In this document: in pieces, positions 54,638 to 62,820 of the stretch | Position numbering within the stretch: the stretch's first letter is position 1 | How the letters are laid out: the number at the start of each line of letters is the position of its first letter | Assembly: GCF_003130795.1 (NCBI RefSeq) | Contig: NZ_CP029352.1 | Coordinates: forward strand, 299,001-363,000 | Length of the DNA: 64,000 nucleotides | From: Azospirillum thermophilum | GTDB taxonomy: Bacteria; Pseudomonadota; Alphaproteobacteria; Azospirillales; Azospirillaceae | Reading direction: 5' to 3' | Notes under the pieces: generated by a model | The model's input: only the letters and a program-made list of their open reading frames with translations | Database searches by the model: none | Told to the model about the DNA's origin: nothing | Position numbers and translations under genes: made by a program

Positions 54638-55910
54638 TGCCCGATCCTCCTTCGCTCGCCGGGGGCGCCTTGCGGCCATATCCGGGCTGCAGTTTCGAAG
54701 CGTCACCGCTCTGGCGCGGCAGTTCGGACAGGTCGCGGACCTCGTCCACCATCATCCAGGGATCGTGCCCGCCGGCGCCGAGTGCCTTGGCGAAGAACTC
54801 GGCCTGATCCTTCGGCGTGCCGCGGAGCAGCGCCTTCTCGTTGAACTTGGCGTAGTAGCCGTCGCGCTCGCTCTCGGTGAGCAGGACGCGGCTGACCTCC
54901 TCCTCCCAGGCCTTGAACCAGGGGGCGAGGCCGTACTGGATGAAGAAGAGGCCGAGCTGCGCAATGCCGGTGCCCCAAGAGGTTTCATCCAGCATCAGCA
55001 GCGGGCGGGGCACGTCGAAGGCCCGCGCAACCTCCTCGATCTGATGGCGGCGGTTCTCCAGGTGCTGGCTCTCGACGGAGGTCTGAGCCATCTTCTCGGC
55101 CTTCAGCCCCTCCTCGAAAACCGGCCATTTCTGGCTGTTCTCCGAGCCGGTATAGTCGGACATCTGCTCCTTGAGGCGATCGATGGCGTCCTTTGACAGG
55201 CGGCCCGTGGTGGTGAGGTAACCGCCCAGCATCATGCCGTTCTTGAACAGCCGTGATGCCGCCTGCTCGGCCCTGAGCGCCAGCCCGATGGCTTCGCGCG
55301 CCAGTTTCACCCGGCTGACGCCCTCCAGCCCATCCAGAGACATGTCGCGCAGGTGGAACATCTCGGCGGCCGGTATGGTCATCACGCCGCCATCCATGCG
55401 GGTGTAGCGGTACTCCACTGTCCAGTCGTCGTTCTGCTTCGCCTCCACTCGCGAAGGCTCCAGCGGGAACAGTCGGACGATCCGGCCGCGCGACCGAACC
55501 GGGTAGGCGTAGGCGCTGCCGTGGAGCAGCGCCCGCGCCTGCATGGTCGACTTGAAGGTGAATGGGGTCTGCCAGTCGTTTGGCGTCTTCATCAGGATGC
55601 GGTAGAGCGGGTGGTCGACCGCCTTCTCCACCGCGTCGCCGGCCTTGAAGAGCTGCAGCGGCAGCATGCCGATCGTCTTGGAGATGACCGAGACGCAACG
55701 CAGCACCGCGGCATTCCGCAGGGCCGTGTTGGCGTTCACCACAGCGCCGGACTGCGTCTCGCCGCCGGCGACGCCGGCGCCGCGCATGAAGTCCTTCAAC
55801 GCCGGATCATCCAGGCTGTCGAAGACCTGGGCCATCGCCCCCATCGCCTGGGCGACAGCGTCGGCTTCGCGGGCCTTCTGCCCGCGCCCGAACATGCCGA
55901 AGAATGCCAT
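54615..55910 (-). CDS. Portal protein, HK97 type
   Basis: 431 residues. HK97-family portal features: NTALRNAAVLRCVSVISKTIGMLPLQLFK, HPLYRILMKTPNDWQTPFTFKSTMQARALLHGSAYAYPVR, and PPRPLLMLDETSWGTGIAQLGLFFIQYGLAPWFKAWEEEVSRVLL. It forms the dodecameric ring for DNA entry and exit. Placed between terminase and protease, six bases before the terminase stop. Confidence 0.92.
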   Translation of the reverse strand: MAFFGMFGRGQKAREADAVAQAMGAMAQVFDSLDDPALKDFMRGAGVAGGETQSGAVVNANTALRNAAVLRCVSVISKTIGMLPLQLFKAGDAVEKAVDHPLYRILMKTPNDWQTPFTFKSTMQARALLHGSAYAYPVRSRGRIVRLFPLEPSRVEAKQNDDWTVEYRYTRMDGGVMTIPAAEMFHLRDMSLDGLEGVSRVKLAREAIGLALRAEQAASRLFKNGMMLGGYLTTTGRLSKDAIDRLKEQMSDYTGSENSQKWPVFEEGLKAEKMAQTSVESQHLENRRHQIEEVARAFDVPRPLLMLDETSWGTGIAQLGLFFIQYGLAPWFKAWEEEVSRVLLTESERDGYYAKFNEKALLRGTPKDQAEFFAKALGAGGHDPWMMVDEVRDLSELPRQSGDASKLQPGYGRKAPPASEGGSGNEPAQPA

Positions 55911-55916
55911 ATCGCC

Positions 55917-57707
55917 TCACACGAAAAGGATGCCGCGCGCCTCATAGACCGAAGGTCCGCCGCCCACCTGCGCCTCTGCCGCGCCGATGGCCATGCACAA
56001 GGCTACGATGCCGTCGATCCGGCCCGTGCTCTTGCGCTTTTCCCATTTCTTATTGCCCGCCGGGTCGGTCTCCAGGACCGCTGACGCGCTGTTCCAGTTC
56101 AGGACCGGGTTGACCAGCACCCGCAGCCGGCCTTGCATGATGGCCTGCTCCAGCAGGTCCACCGACCGCGGCATCCACAGCAGCTTGTCCGAGTTGCCGC
56201 CGCCGTAGCCCTGCCCGTGCCGCATCAGGCATAAGCCCGAGCCTTCCCGGCTGTTCGGTCCATCCCACACCCAGCTATCGACGCCGACCTCATCCAGCTC
56301 GCGCACGAACTCATCGACGCGCCACTGGTCATAGGCGAGCGCCTTCACGTCGTGCTGGCCGTTCAGTTCGGCGACCTTGCGGGCCGCATAGCCGTAGTCG
56401 ATCGCCCGGCCCGGCAGCGCGGTCAGGAAGCCCCGCGGATCGTTCGCCCAGGTCTGGTACGGCACCTTGTCCTGGCGCGCCCGCTCCTCCAGCGTGTCGA
56501 GCGGCGTCCAGAACCAGACCGCCGCATCAAGCGTGCCGTCCTCCGCCTTCCAAACCATCGCCAAGGCCGTCAGGTCGCGCTTGGACGATAGGTCCAAGGC
56601 CATGTATGCAGGGCGCCCGCGCAGATCGTCCAGATCGAACGAGGCTTGGCAGGACTCCCATAGGTCGCTGCCGATCCAATGATCCGCTGCGTCCGTCCAT
56701 TGGCAGAAGTTCAGCCGGCGGACGATGCCCTCCTTGGCCGGCATACCGCGCGCCTGCGTGACCTGCTCCCGCAGGTACTTCGGCCCGAAGGTGATGCCAT
56801 AGGACGGGTTGGCCTTCGGCCAGCACGCCTCGTCCTTGAACGGGTCGTCCTCATCGTCCAAGCCGGCGACGAAGCCGAAGAACGCGTCGTCCTCGATCTG
56901 CCCGGCGGCCACCTTGGCGGCGTAGTCGTGGTAGTCGTAGCAGACCGACGTGCGGTCGGTGCCGCTGTTCGTAATCATGAAGATCAGCGCTTGCCGGCGG
57001 CCCTTGGTGCCGGCGCGCATCATCTCCACGACTTGGCCGTTCTTGTGCTCGTGGATCTCGTCCAGCAGGGCGCAGTGCGGGCGCGGCCCCGACTGTCCAT
57101 CGTCCGAGCTGATCGGGCGGAAGAAGCTGCCGTTCTGGAGGTAGGCGAGGTTCCAGACGTTCAGCCCGGTTCCCGACTTGGTGATGCGCTTCGTCAGCTC
57201 CGGCGATTGGTTGACCATCGACACGGCGTCGCGGAAGAGGATCATTGCCTGATCCTTCTTCGTCGCGGCGGCATAGACTTCGGCGCGGGGCTCGCCGTCC
57301 GCCATCAGCATGTACAAGCCGATGCCAGCGGCCAGCGGCGACTTTCCGGAACCCTTCCCCGTCTCGACGTAGCCGACACGGAACCGCCGATAGCCGTCCG
57401 CCCCCTTCCAGCCGAACAGGCTGCCCAGGATGAACGCCTGCCACTCCAGCACCTCGAACGGCTTGCCCTCATGTTCGCCGCCGTTCAGCCGCAGGATGTC
57501 GCGGAAGAACCCCAGCACCCGGTCAACCGCCGCCGTGTCCCATTTCAGACCGCGCTTGCTGCCGTCCTTCAGGTCCCGAAGGTGGCGGGCGCACGCCGCC
57601 CTGATGTGCGGCCCGGCGACGATCTCCCCACGGTCCACCGCCATCGCATAGGCGGTCGGGCGGTCAACCGAAGTAGCTTTGGAGCGGGTCGGCTTCTTGC
57701 TCGCCAT
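55917..57707 (-). CDS. terL: Terminase large subunit
   Basis: 596 residues from ATG 57707 (AAGGTTG upstream; an upstream TTG is less likely). Walker A-like VETGKGSGKSPLAAG (about residue 117), Walker B CALLDEIHEH, and nuclease residues in LDLSSKRDLTALAMVW, the RNase-H-like Asp. The ATPase drives DNA packaging and the nuclease cuts concatemers. It overlaps the small-subunit gene. Confidence 0.92.
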   Translation of the reverse strand: MASKKPTRSKATSVDRPTAYAMAVDRGEIVAGPHIRAACARHLRDLKDGSKRGLKWDTAAVDRVLGFFRDILRLNGGEHEGKPFEVLEWQAFILGSLFGWKGADGYRRFRVGYVETGKGSGKSPLAAGIGLYMLMADGEPRAEVYAAATKKDQAMILFRDAVSMVNQSPELTKRITKSGTGLNVWNLAYLQNGSFFRPISSDDGQSGPRPHCALLDEIHEHKNGQVVEMMRAGTKGRRQALIFMITNSGTDRTSVCYDYHDYAAKVAAGQIEDDAFFGFVAGLDDEDDPFKDEACWPKANPSYGITFGPKYLREQVTQARGMPAKEGIVRRLNFCQWTDAADHWIGSDLWESCQASFDLDDLRGRPAYMALDLSSKRDLTALAMVWKAEDGTLDAAVWFWTPLDTLEERARQDKVPYQTWANDPRGFLTALPGRAIDYGYAARKVAELNGQHDVKALAYDQWRVDEFVRELDEVGVDSWVWDGPNSREGSGLCLMRHGQGYGGGNSDKLLWMPRSVDLLEQAIMQGRLRVLVNPVLNWNSASAVLETDPAGNKKWEKRKSTGRIDGIVALCMAIGAAEAQVGGGPSVYEARGILFV

Positions 57708-58131
57708 CGGCAACCTTCACCTTCGACCGCGCCGCCGGGGTGAGCCCGAATTCGACGAGGTAGCTTTTGAACCGCCGGTCGGCGTCCGCCAACATCGCCA
57801 CCTCGGGGCGCGCCCGGTACATGACGCTGCCGGCTTCGTTCCGGGTTTCGTAGGTCCGCCCCACTTCGGCAATCACCTCCTGGCACTCCAGGATCTCGCC
57901 GTAGATCTCGCACAGCCGCTCCAGCGCGTAGGCATCCGCCTCGGTCAGCACGCCCATCCGATCCAGCAGGACCGTCAAGCGCCCCCAGGTCAGGCGGGCC
58001 CCATCGCTCAAATGGTCGGGCGGGCTCGGCAACGTGCGCCGCGGCTGCGGTTCCTGCTTGTTGATGCCCCGCTTCCCGGGGTTGCCCTTGACCAGCTTCA
58101 GGTGCGTCGGCGTGGGCCTTCGTCCTGCCAT
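57664..58131 (-). CDS. terS: Terminase small subunit, P27 family
   Basis: 155 residues. MAGRRPTPTHLKLVKGNPGKRGINKQEPQPRRTLPSPPDHLSDGARLTWGRLTVLLDRMGVLTEADAYALERLCEIYGEILECQEVIAEVGRTYE matches the P27-type small subunit, a DNA-recognition factor in HK97-like phages. Adjacent on the right are a GC palindrome and an HNH nuclease gene. Confidence 0.88.
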   Translation of the reverse strand: MAGRRPTPTHLKLVKGNPGKRGINKQEPQPRRTLPSPPDHLSDGARLTWGRLTVLLDRMGVLTEADAYALERLCEIYGEILECQEVIAEVGRTYETRNEAGSVMYRARPEVAMLADADRRFKSYLVEFGLTPAARSKVKVADGEQEADPLQSYFG

Positions 58132-58212
58132 GGCCTTTTTCCTTCCATTTCGCGGATGTGCGCAGAACTGCCCTGACCGGTAGCGCCACCCTGAGGCCCT
58201 GAACTTTCAGAC

Positions 58213-58228
58213 GCCCCCCCGGGGGGGC
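58213..58228. other. 16-bp G/C palindrome beside terS, candidate cos region
   Basis: GCCCCCCCGGGGGGGC is a perfect palindrome in the 98-bp gap between terS and the HNH gene. In HK97-type phages the cos site lies exactly here, and the HNH protein assists cutting. The homopolymer runs also make this a difficult spot for sequencing. Confidence 0.35.
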
Positions 58229-58229
58229 C

Positions 58230-58562
58230 TCACCCGGCGCGCCTCCACGGGTGGTTCGGGTCGAGCGGGCGGCCGGAGGCGTCGCACCCCTTGACGATCA
58301 GCCGACCACCGTTGCTCCGGCGGCCACTGGCGCCTTCCTTGACGCTCCGATCGTGATGGCCACAGAGGGTCCGCAGGTTGGACAGCACGTCCTTGTCGGT
58401 CGGGCCAGTGGCGCCGCGGGGGCGCGTGTCGATGTGGTCGACGTGCAGGTCATGCGTCGGTGTCGGGCAGCCCTTGACGACGCAGCGGTAACCGTCCCGC
58501 TTCAGCGCTTTAGCCCGCAGGGCATACCAGAAGGGCGAGTGGTAGAACGGGTTACCCGGCAT
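58230..58562 (-). CDS. HNH endonuclease
   Basis: 110 residues. DGYRCVVKGCPTPTHDLHVDHIDTRPRGATGPTDKDVLSNLRTLCGHHDRSVKEG carries the HNH core (H in HVDHID, N in LSNL, H in CGHHD) with zinc-type cysteines. Such nucleases next to terminase genes take part in cos cleavage and packaging. Start overlaps the stop of the preceding small gene (TGATG). Confidence 0.88.
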   Translation of the reverse strand: MPGNPFYHSPFWYALRAKALKRDGYRCVVKGCPTPTHDLHVDHIDTRPRGATGPTDKDVLSNLRTLCGHHDRSVKEGASGRRSNGGRLIVKGCDASGRPLDPNHPWRRAG

Positions 58563-58774
58563 CAGCGTCGCCCCAGGCTCTGCCGCAGCGCCTCGACCGT
58601 GCCGACCATGCGGCCGGTCACGTCGGCGGGGAGGTCGAGCAGGTCGACCTCTCGGCGCATCGGCGCGGGCTCCCAGTCGGCCAGCTCCTCGTCCGTCTCA
58701 GGCAGGCGGGCGCGGCGGGTGACGGTGACGCGGCGCAGCTCGTCGTCGGTGGTGCAGGGCTCGCAGTCGGTCAT
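58562..58774 (-). CDS. Small hypothetical phage protein
   Basis: 70 residues: MTDCEPCTTDDELRRVTVTRRARLPETDEELADWEPAPMRREVDLLDLPADVTGRMVGTVEALRQSLGRR. A C-x2-C pair near the start could bind a metal. Overlaps genes on both sides by a few bases, so it is part of a translationally coupled set between holin-like and HNH genes. Not recognised. Confidence 0.5.
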   Translation of the reverse strand: MTDCEPCTTDDELRRVTVTRRARLPETDEELADWEPAPMRREVDLLDLPADVTGRMVGTVEALRQSLGRR

Positions 58775-59106
58775 TGCTCCTGTCCTCCCGGCACCTTGAC
58801 GCCGGCCTTCTGCGCGACGGCCGCGATGATCATCCCGAGCGCCTGCGGTCCGAGCCAGCCCAGGACCGACGCGACCGCCCAGACGACCGGCTGCGCGAGG
58901 TCGAGGTACGACCCGATGCCGCCGCCGACGATCCCCATGCCCATGACGGTGGGCAGCTCGTACAGCAGATGCGCCGAGAGGAGGCGGCGCTCCCCACGCT
59001 GAGCGAGTTGCGAATGACGCATGAGAACCCCCACGAGCGCGGATAACGCCGGGCCGATCAGGCCCGACGCGGCAGCAGCAAGGTCGGGCGACGGATCAGC
59101 GGGCAT
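58771..59106 (-). CDS. Holin-like membrane protein
   Basis: 111 residues from ATG 59106 (GGAG upstream). Three hydrophobic stretches: LIGPALSALVGVLM, LPTVMGMGIVGGGIGSYLDLAQPVVWAVASVLGWLG and ALGMIIAAVAQKAG. Length and layout fit LydA/phage holin 3-type proteins. It lies among early packaging genes, far from the endolysin, so a second membrane role is possible. Confidence 0.6.
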   Translation of the reverse strand: MPADPSPDLAAAASGLIGPALSALVGVLMRHSQLAQRGERRLLSAHLLYELPTVMGMGIVGGGIGSYLDLAQPVVWAVASVLGWLGPQALGMIIAAVAQKAGVKVPGGQEQ

Positions 59107-59162
59107 CGCAGACTCCAATGACTAAACCCGCCACGGCACGGTGCCGGGCGGGCAATAAAATA

Positions 59163-59175
59163 CGAACGCTGTTCG
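59163..59175. promoter_or_regulatory. Operator-like palindrome, second copy
   Basis: CGAAC-GCT-GTTCG, the same half-sites and 3-bp spacer as the operator at 59191-59207 and centred 30 bp from it (about three helical turns). It lies between the leftward holin-like gene and the rightward promoter. Confidence 0.5.
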
Positions 59176-59184
59176 CTTTTTCCG

Positions 59185-59213
59185 TTGACTGACGAACTCT
59201 GTTCGTCTATTGT
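59185..59213 (+). promoter_or_regulatory. Rightward promoter with operator filling the spacer
   Basis: TTGACT (59185-59190), a 17-bp spacer that is exactly the palindrome GACGAACTCTGTTCGTC (59191-59207), then TATTGT (59208-59213). A repressor dimer bound there would cover the whole spacer. It drives the 24-residue peptide and the Xre-type gene downstream. Confidence 0.65.
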
Positions 59214-59279
59214 CTCTTTGTGGACGGGGGCGGGGTGGAGCCCACCCCCGGGACCACAAACCACCAGAAGGATACAGAG

Positions 59280-59354
59280 ATGCTGAACCGGCTCCTGACC
59301 CTTCTGGTCCTGATCCTCGAAGTCATCAAGCGGCTGCTTGACCTTCTTGGCTAA
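59280..59354 (+). CDS. 24-residue hydrophobic amphipathic peptide
   Basis: ATG 59280 preceded by AAGGAT; stop TAA 59352-59354. The peptide is almost entirely Leu, Ile and Val with Arg, Glu, Lys and Asp spaced on one face, giving an amphipathic or membrane helix. It follows the regulated promoter by about 60 bp and precedes the Xre-type gene. It resembles small toxin-like or leader peptides; no family can be claimed. Confidence 0.45.
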   Translation: MLNRLLTLLVLILEVIKRLLDLLG

Positions 59355-59423
59355 GGGCTAGACCGGGGGGCGGCGGTCCAAACGTCGCCCCCAAGGTCCA
59401 GCGCAGATGATAGGACGATTGCC

Positions 59424-59615
59424 ATGACGCCGCAAGATTTCAAGAACTGGCGTGCCCGGATGGACTTGACCCAGAAGGCCGCCGCCGACGCGCTCGGAAC
59501 CACGGTCCGGGCAGTACAGATGTGGGAGGCCGGCGACCGGCCGATCAGCCGCACCATTGCTCTTGCCTGCGCCGCTATCTCGGCCGGGCTGAAGCCAATC
59601 GGCGACCCAGAATGA
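59424..59615 (+). CDS. Small Xre/Cro-type helix-turn-helix protein
   Basis: 63 residues: MTPQDFKNWRARMDLTQKAAADALGTTVRAVQMWEAGDRPISRTIALACAAISAGL. Residues 4-50 form an Xre helix-turn-helix domain (recognition helix TVRAVQMWEAG) with nothing else attached. It lies downstream of the operator-containing rightward promoter, so it may bind CGAAC-N3-GTTCG and control that promoter and the divergent leftward genes. Rightward against the main phage direction. Confidence 0.75.
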   Translation: MTPQDFKNWRARMDLTQKAAADALGTTVRAVQMWEAGDRPISRTIALACAAISAGLKPIGDPE

Positions 59616-59775
59616 CGAAACCCGCCGCGGCGTCACCGGGCGGGTGGTTATTTTCCATTGCGGCTGCCGTGGAGGTGCCTTCAGGCTCCACCACGGCGGG
59701 AGGTCCAAACGCTTAACCTCAGAGACCACGAATACGCCTCGTGCCGCGTGGTGTCAACCCCAAGACGTACGAGAT

Positions 59776-60365
59776 TCACTCCGCCGCGACGATGCCCATG
59801 GGCACCTTGACCGCCGTCTGGCGACCGAACAGGCTCAGCAGCACGCGGACACGGCTTCCCTCGTCCCCCCCTCGAACAAGCCCTCGAAGCCCGCAAAAGG
59901 CCCCTCCAGCACCCGCACGGTCTGGCCAGGCAGGAACCGCGGCACAGGATCGCGAGGCACCAAGTCCGCGATACCGCCATCCGCCCGCAGACGGGACACC
60001 ACGGCCCCCAGCACGTCGGGGCGCAGGATCAGCGGACGGCGTCGGGCGTCGATGACCGGATGCTGCACGCCCGGTACGAAGCGCAGGGCGTGAGCCTCGT
60101 GGCTCCTGTCGGCCCCGGCGAACACGTATCGGCCGAACAGGGATCGCTCGACCTCGACGCGCTCTCCCTTCCGCACGACCAGTTCCCGGCACATCGGGCG
60201 GAGCGCCTGCCACCCGCGAGCCTGGAGTGCCTTCACCGCCATCGGGCCGGACTGAGCCAGCGGCTTCACGACGACGACGTGCCAGCGACGGCCGGTGAGG
60301 TCGATCTCGTCCAGGGGCGTGCCGGTGCTATGGGTGGTGGAGGTGGTGGTGCAGGCGGTGCTCAT
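59776..60365 (-). pseudogene. Phage NusG/RfaH-like antiterminator gene, frameshifted at a G7 run
   Basis: Start ATG 60365 (GGAGAGGTCC upstream). The NGN domain (RRWHVVVVKPLAQSGPMAVKALQARGWQALRPMCRELVVRKGERVEVERSLFGRYVFAGADR) is followed by a KOW domain (RFLPGQTVRVLEGPFAGFEGLFEGG). At a run of seven G (C7, 59865-59871) the frame leaves the family; one added G would give GDEGSRVRVLLSLFGRQTAVKVPMGIVAAE ending at 59776. A NusG-type factor could make RNA polymerase resist termination in phage operons. The G7 run may be an error, decay or a phase-variable switch. Confidence 0.75.
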
Positions 60366-60379
60366 GGACCTCTCCGGCC

Positions 60380-60722
60380 GTAACGGTCCGTAACGGACGC
60401 TGTTTCGGCTAAGTGGTTGATAAGACAGCCCTGTAACCATGTAACATATGTAACAGATATAGATATATATATAGGAGGGTCTCTCTATGTGGGTCTCTCT
60501 CTATATATATCTCTCGATCCGCTGGTTTTTCGTTACCTCGTTACAAAGGCCATTTTTCCGTTTCAAATCAGTCTCTTAAGGCGTAACGACTGGCTAGTTA
60601 CCGGGCGTCACACCAAGGAAACTCGACACATCTTTGATTTTACTGCATTTCTTCGTTTCACACATTTCCACACCATGTAACTAGTAGTTTGTTACAAGCC
60701 GCATGTAACGGCCGTCTGTTAC
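60380..60722. promoter_or_regulatory. Repeat-rich control region: 13 copies of GTAAC/GTTAC and an AT-rich inverted repeat
   Basis: The 364 bp 60366-60729 hold no gene. GTAAC or its complement starts at 60380, 60390, 60433, 60441, 60450, 60532, 60540, 60583, 60597, 60677, 60691, 60705 and 60718; about 0.7 copies are expected by chance. Several form dyads with an 8-9-bp spacer (for example TGTAAC-N9-GTTACA at 60676-60696). Between clusters lies AGATATATATATAG (60461-60474) facing CTATATATATCT (60501-60512). Iterons with an AT-rich unwinding element is the layout of a replication origin; a multi-site operator is the alternative. Confidence 0.6.
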
Positions 60723-60729
60723 GTACAAG

Positions 60730-62820
60730 CTATTGATCTAGCTTCAGTATTTCAGACAACGGGACGCCGACGGCTCGCTTGACCAGAGAACCAAACCGCA
60801 TTGGTTTCTGCGTAGTTTTGACGGCCCCATTCACGCGACCGAGTTGTGTTTCCCACGCCGCCGCCCAGGGCGTCTCCTTGAACAACGAGGCCATCCGGCT
60901 GTGCGCGCGGGCCACCCACAGCATCCCGGCGTCGCGGGCTACCCGCATGCCGAGGTGGAGGAGGTGCATCTCGGCGACATCCGGAGCGACGCCATCGACG
61001 GATGGGCCGTCGAGCTTGCCGGTGTAGTCCGGGGCGCCGCCGGCCGCTGCAGCGATGAGGGACGCTACCGGCCGCTCGAAGGCGGGGCCGGAACCGGGCT
61101 GCACGCGCACCATCTGCTCCAGCAGGTGGTCGAGCGCCCGGGTCTGGTCTGGCGCCGTCTCGTCCTCGGCGGCCCGACGCGCCCAAGCCCGCTCGTCGAG
61201 GAAGCGGCGCGCCTCGTCGATGCTGAGTACCTTGGATGAGAACAGGCTGTGAAATCCGGCCAAAACGCCGCCTAGCGTGTCGCCGTGCCGCTGGGAGCCG
61301 AACCGCTCGGCCACGGCGCGGGAGAATGTGTGGGAGTTGGCGCGGATCACCCCGAGCAGGGAGAGCGTGCGGGCCAGCAGGCCGCCGCACCATTCCGGCG
61401 TCAGCGTGTCGGAGACGAGGCGCTGCAGGGCGGCGAACTGTTCCGCGGCGGCCAGGGCACCCTCCTCCGATAGGTTTCCGCGCCCGGCCAGCGAGAACAC
61501 GATGGTGCGAGATTCGTCGGCGGCTTGCTGCAGGGCGAGGTTGATGCTGGAAAAGAGGAAGCTGCTACGGATCGAGAAGGTCTGCGCCCGTCCGGACTGC
61601 GTCCCCTTGGCGATCGGCGCCGCATCCTCGCTGCTGGCTTGGCGGGCGAGATCGAGGATGAGCTGGACCCGCTCGCGATCGCGCTGGTTCTGCGTCTCCG
61701 CCTCATCGAAGATGACGGGCCGGCCATCGGCGCCGAGGAGCTGCCGGACACCGGCCTCGGTCGTCTTCGACGACACCCGCAGTGCAATGGTTCCGATGAC
61801 GGCGCGGGCGACGTTGTCGAGCAGCCACGTCTTGCCGGAACCCTTCTCGCCGGTCAGCCAGCCGTGTGCGCGCCACGACATCGCCCCGCACACGGGCGCC
61901 ACGACAAGAAAGCCGGCGAACAGGGGGGCGAGCGATGGGTCTTCCCAGCGGGCCAGCTTGCAGATGTCGAAGAGCTGTTTCGCCTCCGCGGCAGCCAGCG
62001 GCTCGGCGAGCCGGATAGCGCGGGCCGGCGCCCGCTCATAGAGGAAATAGGACCGGAAATCGCGGATATCGGTCGGGACGCCATCCACGATCAGGCCGTC
62101 TCCAAGATGTAGGACCGCCCGGCCCTCGTCCCACCAAGCTCCGCGGCCGCGGGCACGGTCGGGGTCGTAGATGCCGACGGCGTGGGCCTGCGCGATGAGG
62201 TGGTTCGCCGCGGCCGTGCCGTCGAAGCCTGATTTCGCCGGGTATCTGGCCTGCCAGAAGTCGGCAGGGGCCAGCTCCATGAGGCAGGCGATCTCCCGCA
62301 GGTCGCGGCTGGCGAGGTCGACGATCTGGCCGCCGGCGCGCCGGATGAAGAAGTAGCGGCGCCGGTTGTAGCCGAGAACCCGGTACGGCAGATCGTCGTC
62401 ATAGTCGGGCGGCGGCGGGACATCGTCATTGGTGCCGCTGGGCGGCGTGACCGGTGCGGGGTCATGGACTGGGCCGGCTGCCGCCGGCATCTCCCGCCGC
62501 AGCAAGCGGCACGCCGAGGAGACGGCCCTGGCCCGCTCCTCGGCGGTGGGCGCGTCCAGGGACGCCAGCACGGCGTCCAGCGTGGCCACCGCGACGCGAT
62601 CGGCGCCGGCGGCGTAGAGGGCCTGCCCGACATCGGGATCGGTGGCGACGAGCTTGCGGCCGGGCGCCGGGACGCGCGACCAGTCGAAGTCGGGTCGCCC
62701 GGCCAGCACGGCGACTCCTGGGAGGGCCGCAGCGATCCGTGAACGCGCCTCGGTATCAGTGGTGACGATGACGCGGGTGGCATCGGCGATGCCGGCAAGC
62801 CCGATCGGTGGGTTACGCAT
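60730..62820 (-). CDS. Phage replication ATPase/helicase
   Basis: 696 residues. The C-terminal half is a P-loop ATPase: Walker A LTGEKGSGKTWLLDN (about residue 325), Walker B GRPVIFDEAETQ, a sensor-like SSFLFSSINLALQQAADESRTIVFSL, as in primase-associated helicases (DUF927-like). The first 120 residues (RVIVTTDTEARSRIAAALPGVAVLAGRPDFDWSRVPAPGRKLVATDPD) resemble a TOPRIM-type region. It sits beside the iteron region and probably loads or drives the phage replication fork. Confidence 0.7.
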   Translation of the reverse strand: MRNPPIGLAGIADATRVIVTTDTEARSRIAAALPGVAVLAGRPDFDWSRVPAPGRKLVATDPDVGQALYAAGADRVAVATLDAVLASLDAPTAEERARAVSSACRLLRREMPAAAGPVHDPAPVTPPSGTNDDVPPPPDYDDDLPYRVLGYNRRRYFFIRRAGGQIVDLASRDLREIACLMELAPADFWQARYPAKSGFDGTAAANHLIAQAHAVGIYDPDRARGRGAWWDEGRAVLHLGDGLIVDGVPTDIRDFRSYFLYERAPARAIRLAEPLAAAEAKQLFDICKLARWEDPSLAPLFAGFLVVAPVCGAMSWRAHGWLTGEKGSGKTWLLDNVARAVIGTIALRVSSKTTEAGVRQLLGADGRPVIFDEAETQNQRDRERVQLILDLARQASSEDAAPIAKGTQSGRAQTFSIRSSFLFSSINLALQQAADESRTIVFSLAGRGNLSEEGALAAAEQFAALQRLVSDTLTPEWCGGLLARTLSLLGVIRANSHTFSRAVAERFGSQRHGDTLGGVLAGFHSLFSSKVLSIDEARRFLDERAWARRAAEDETAPDQTRALDHLLEQMVRVQPGSGPAFERPVASLIAAAAGGAPDYTGKLDGPSVDGVAPDVAEMHLLHLGMRVARDAGMLWVARAHSRMASLFKETPWAAAWETQLGRVNGAVKTTQKPMRFGSLVKRAVGVPLSEILKLDQ

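Noticed and set aside
59191..59207. LexA (SOS) box at GACGAACTCTGTTCGTC
   Set aside because: Half-sites GAAC/GTTC are SOS-like, but the 3-bp spacing does not fit the alphaproteobacterial GTTC-N7-GTTC box or the Gram-positive GAAC-N4-GTTC box. A phage regulator is more likely.
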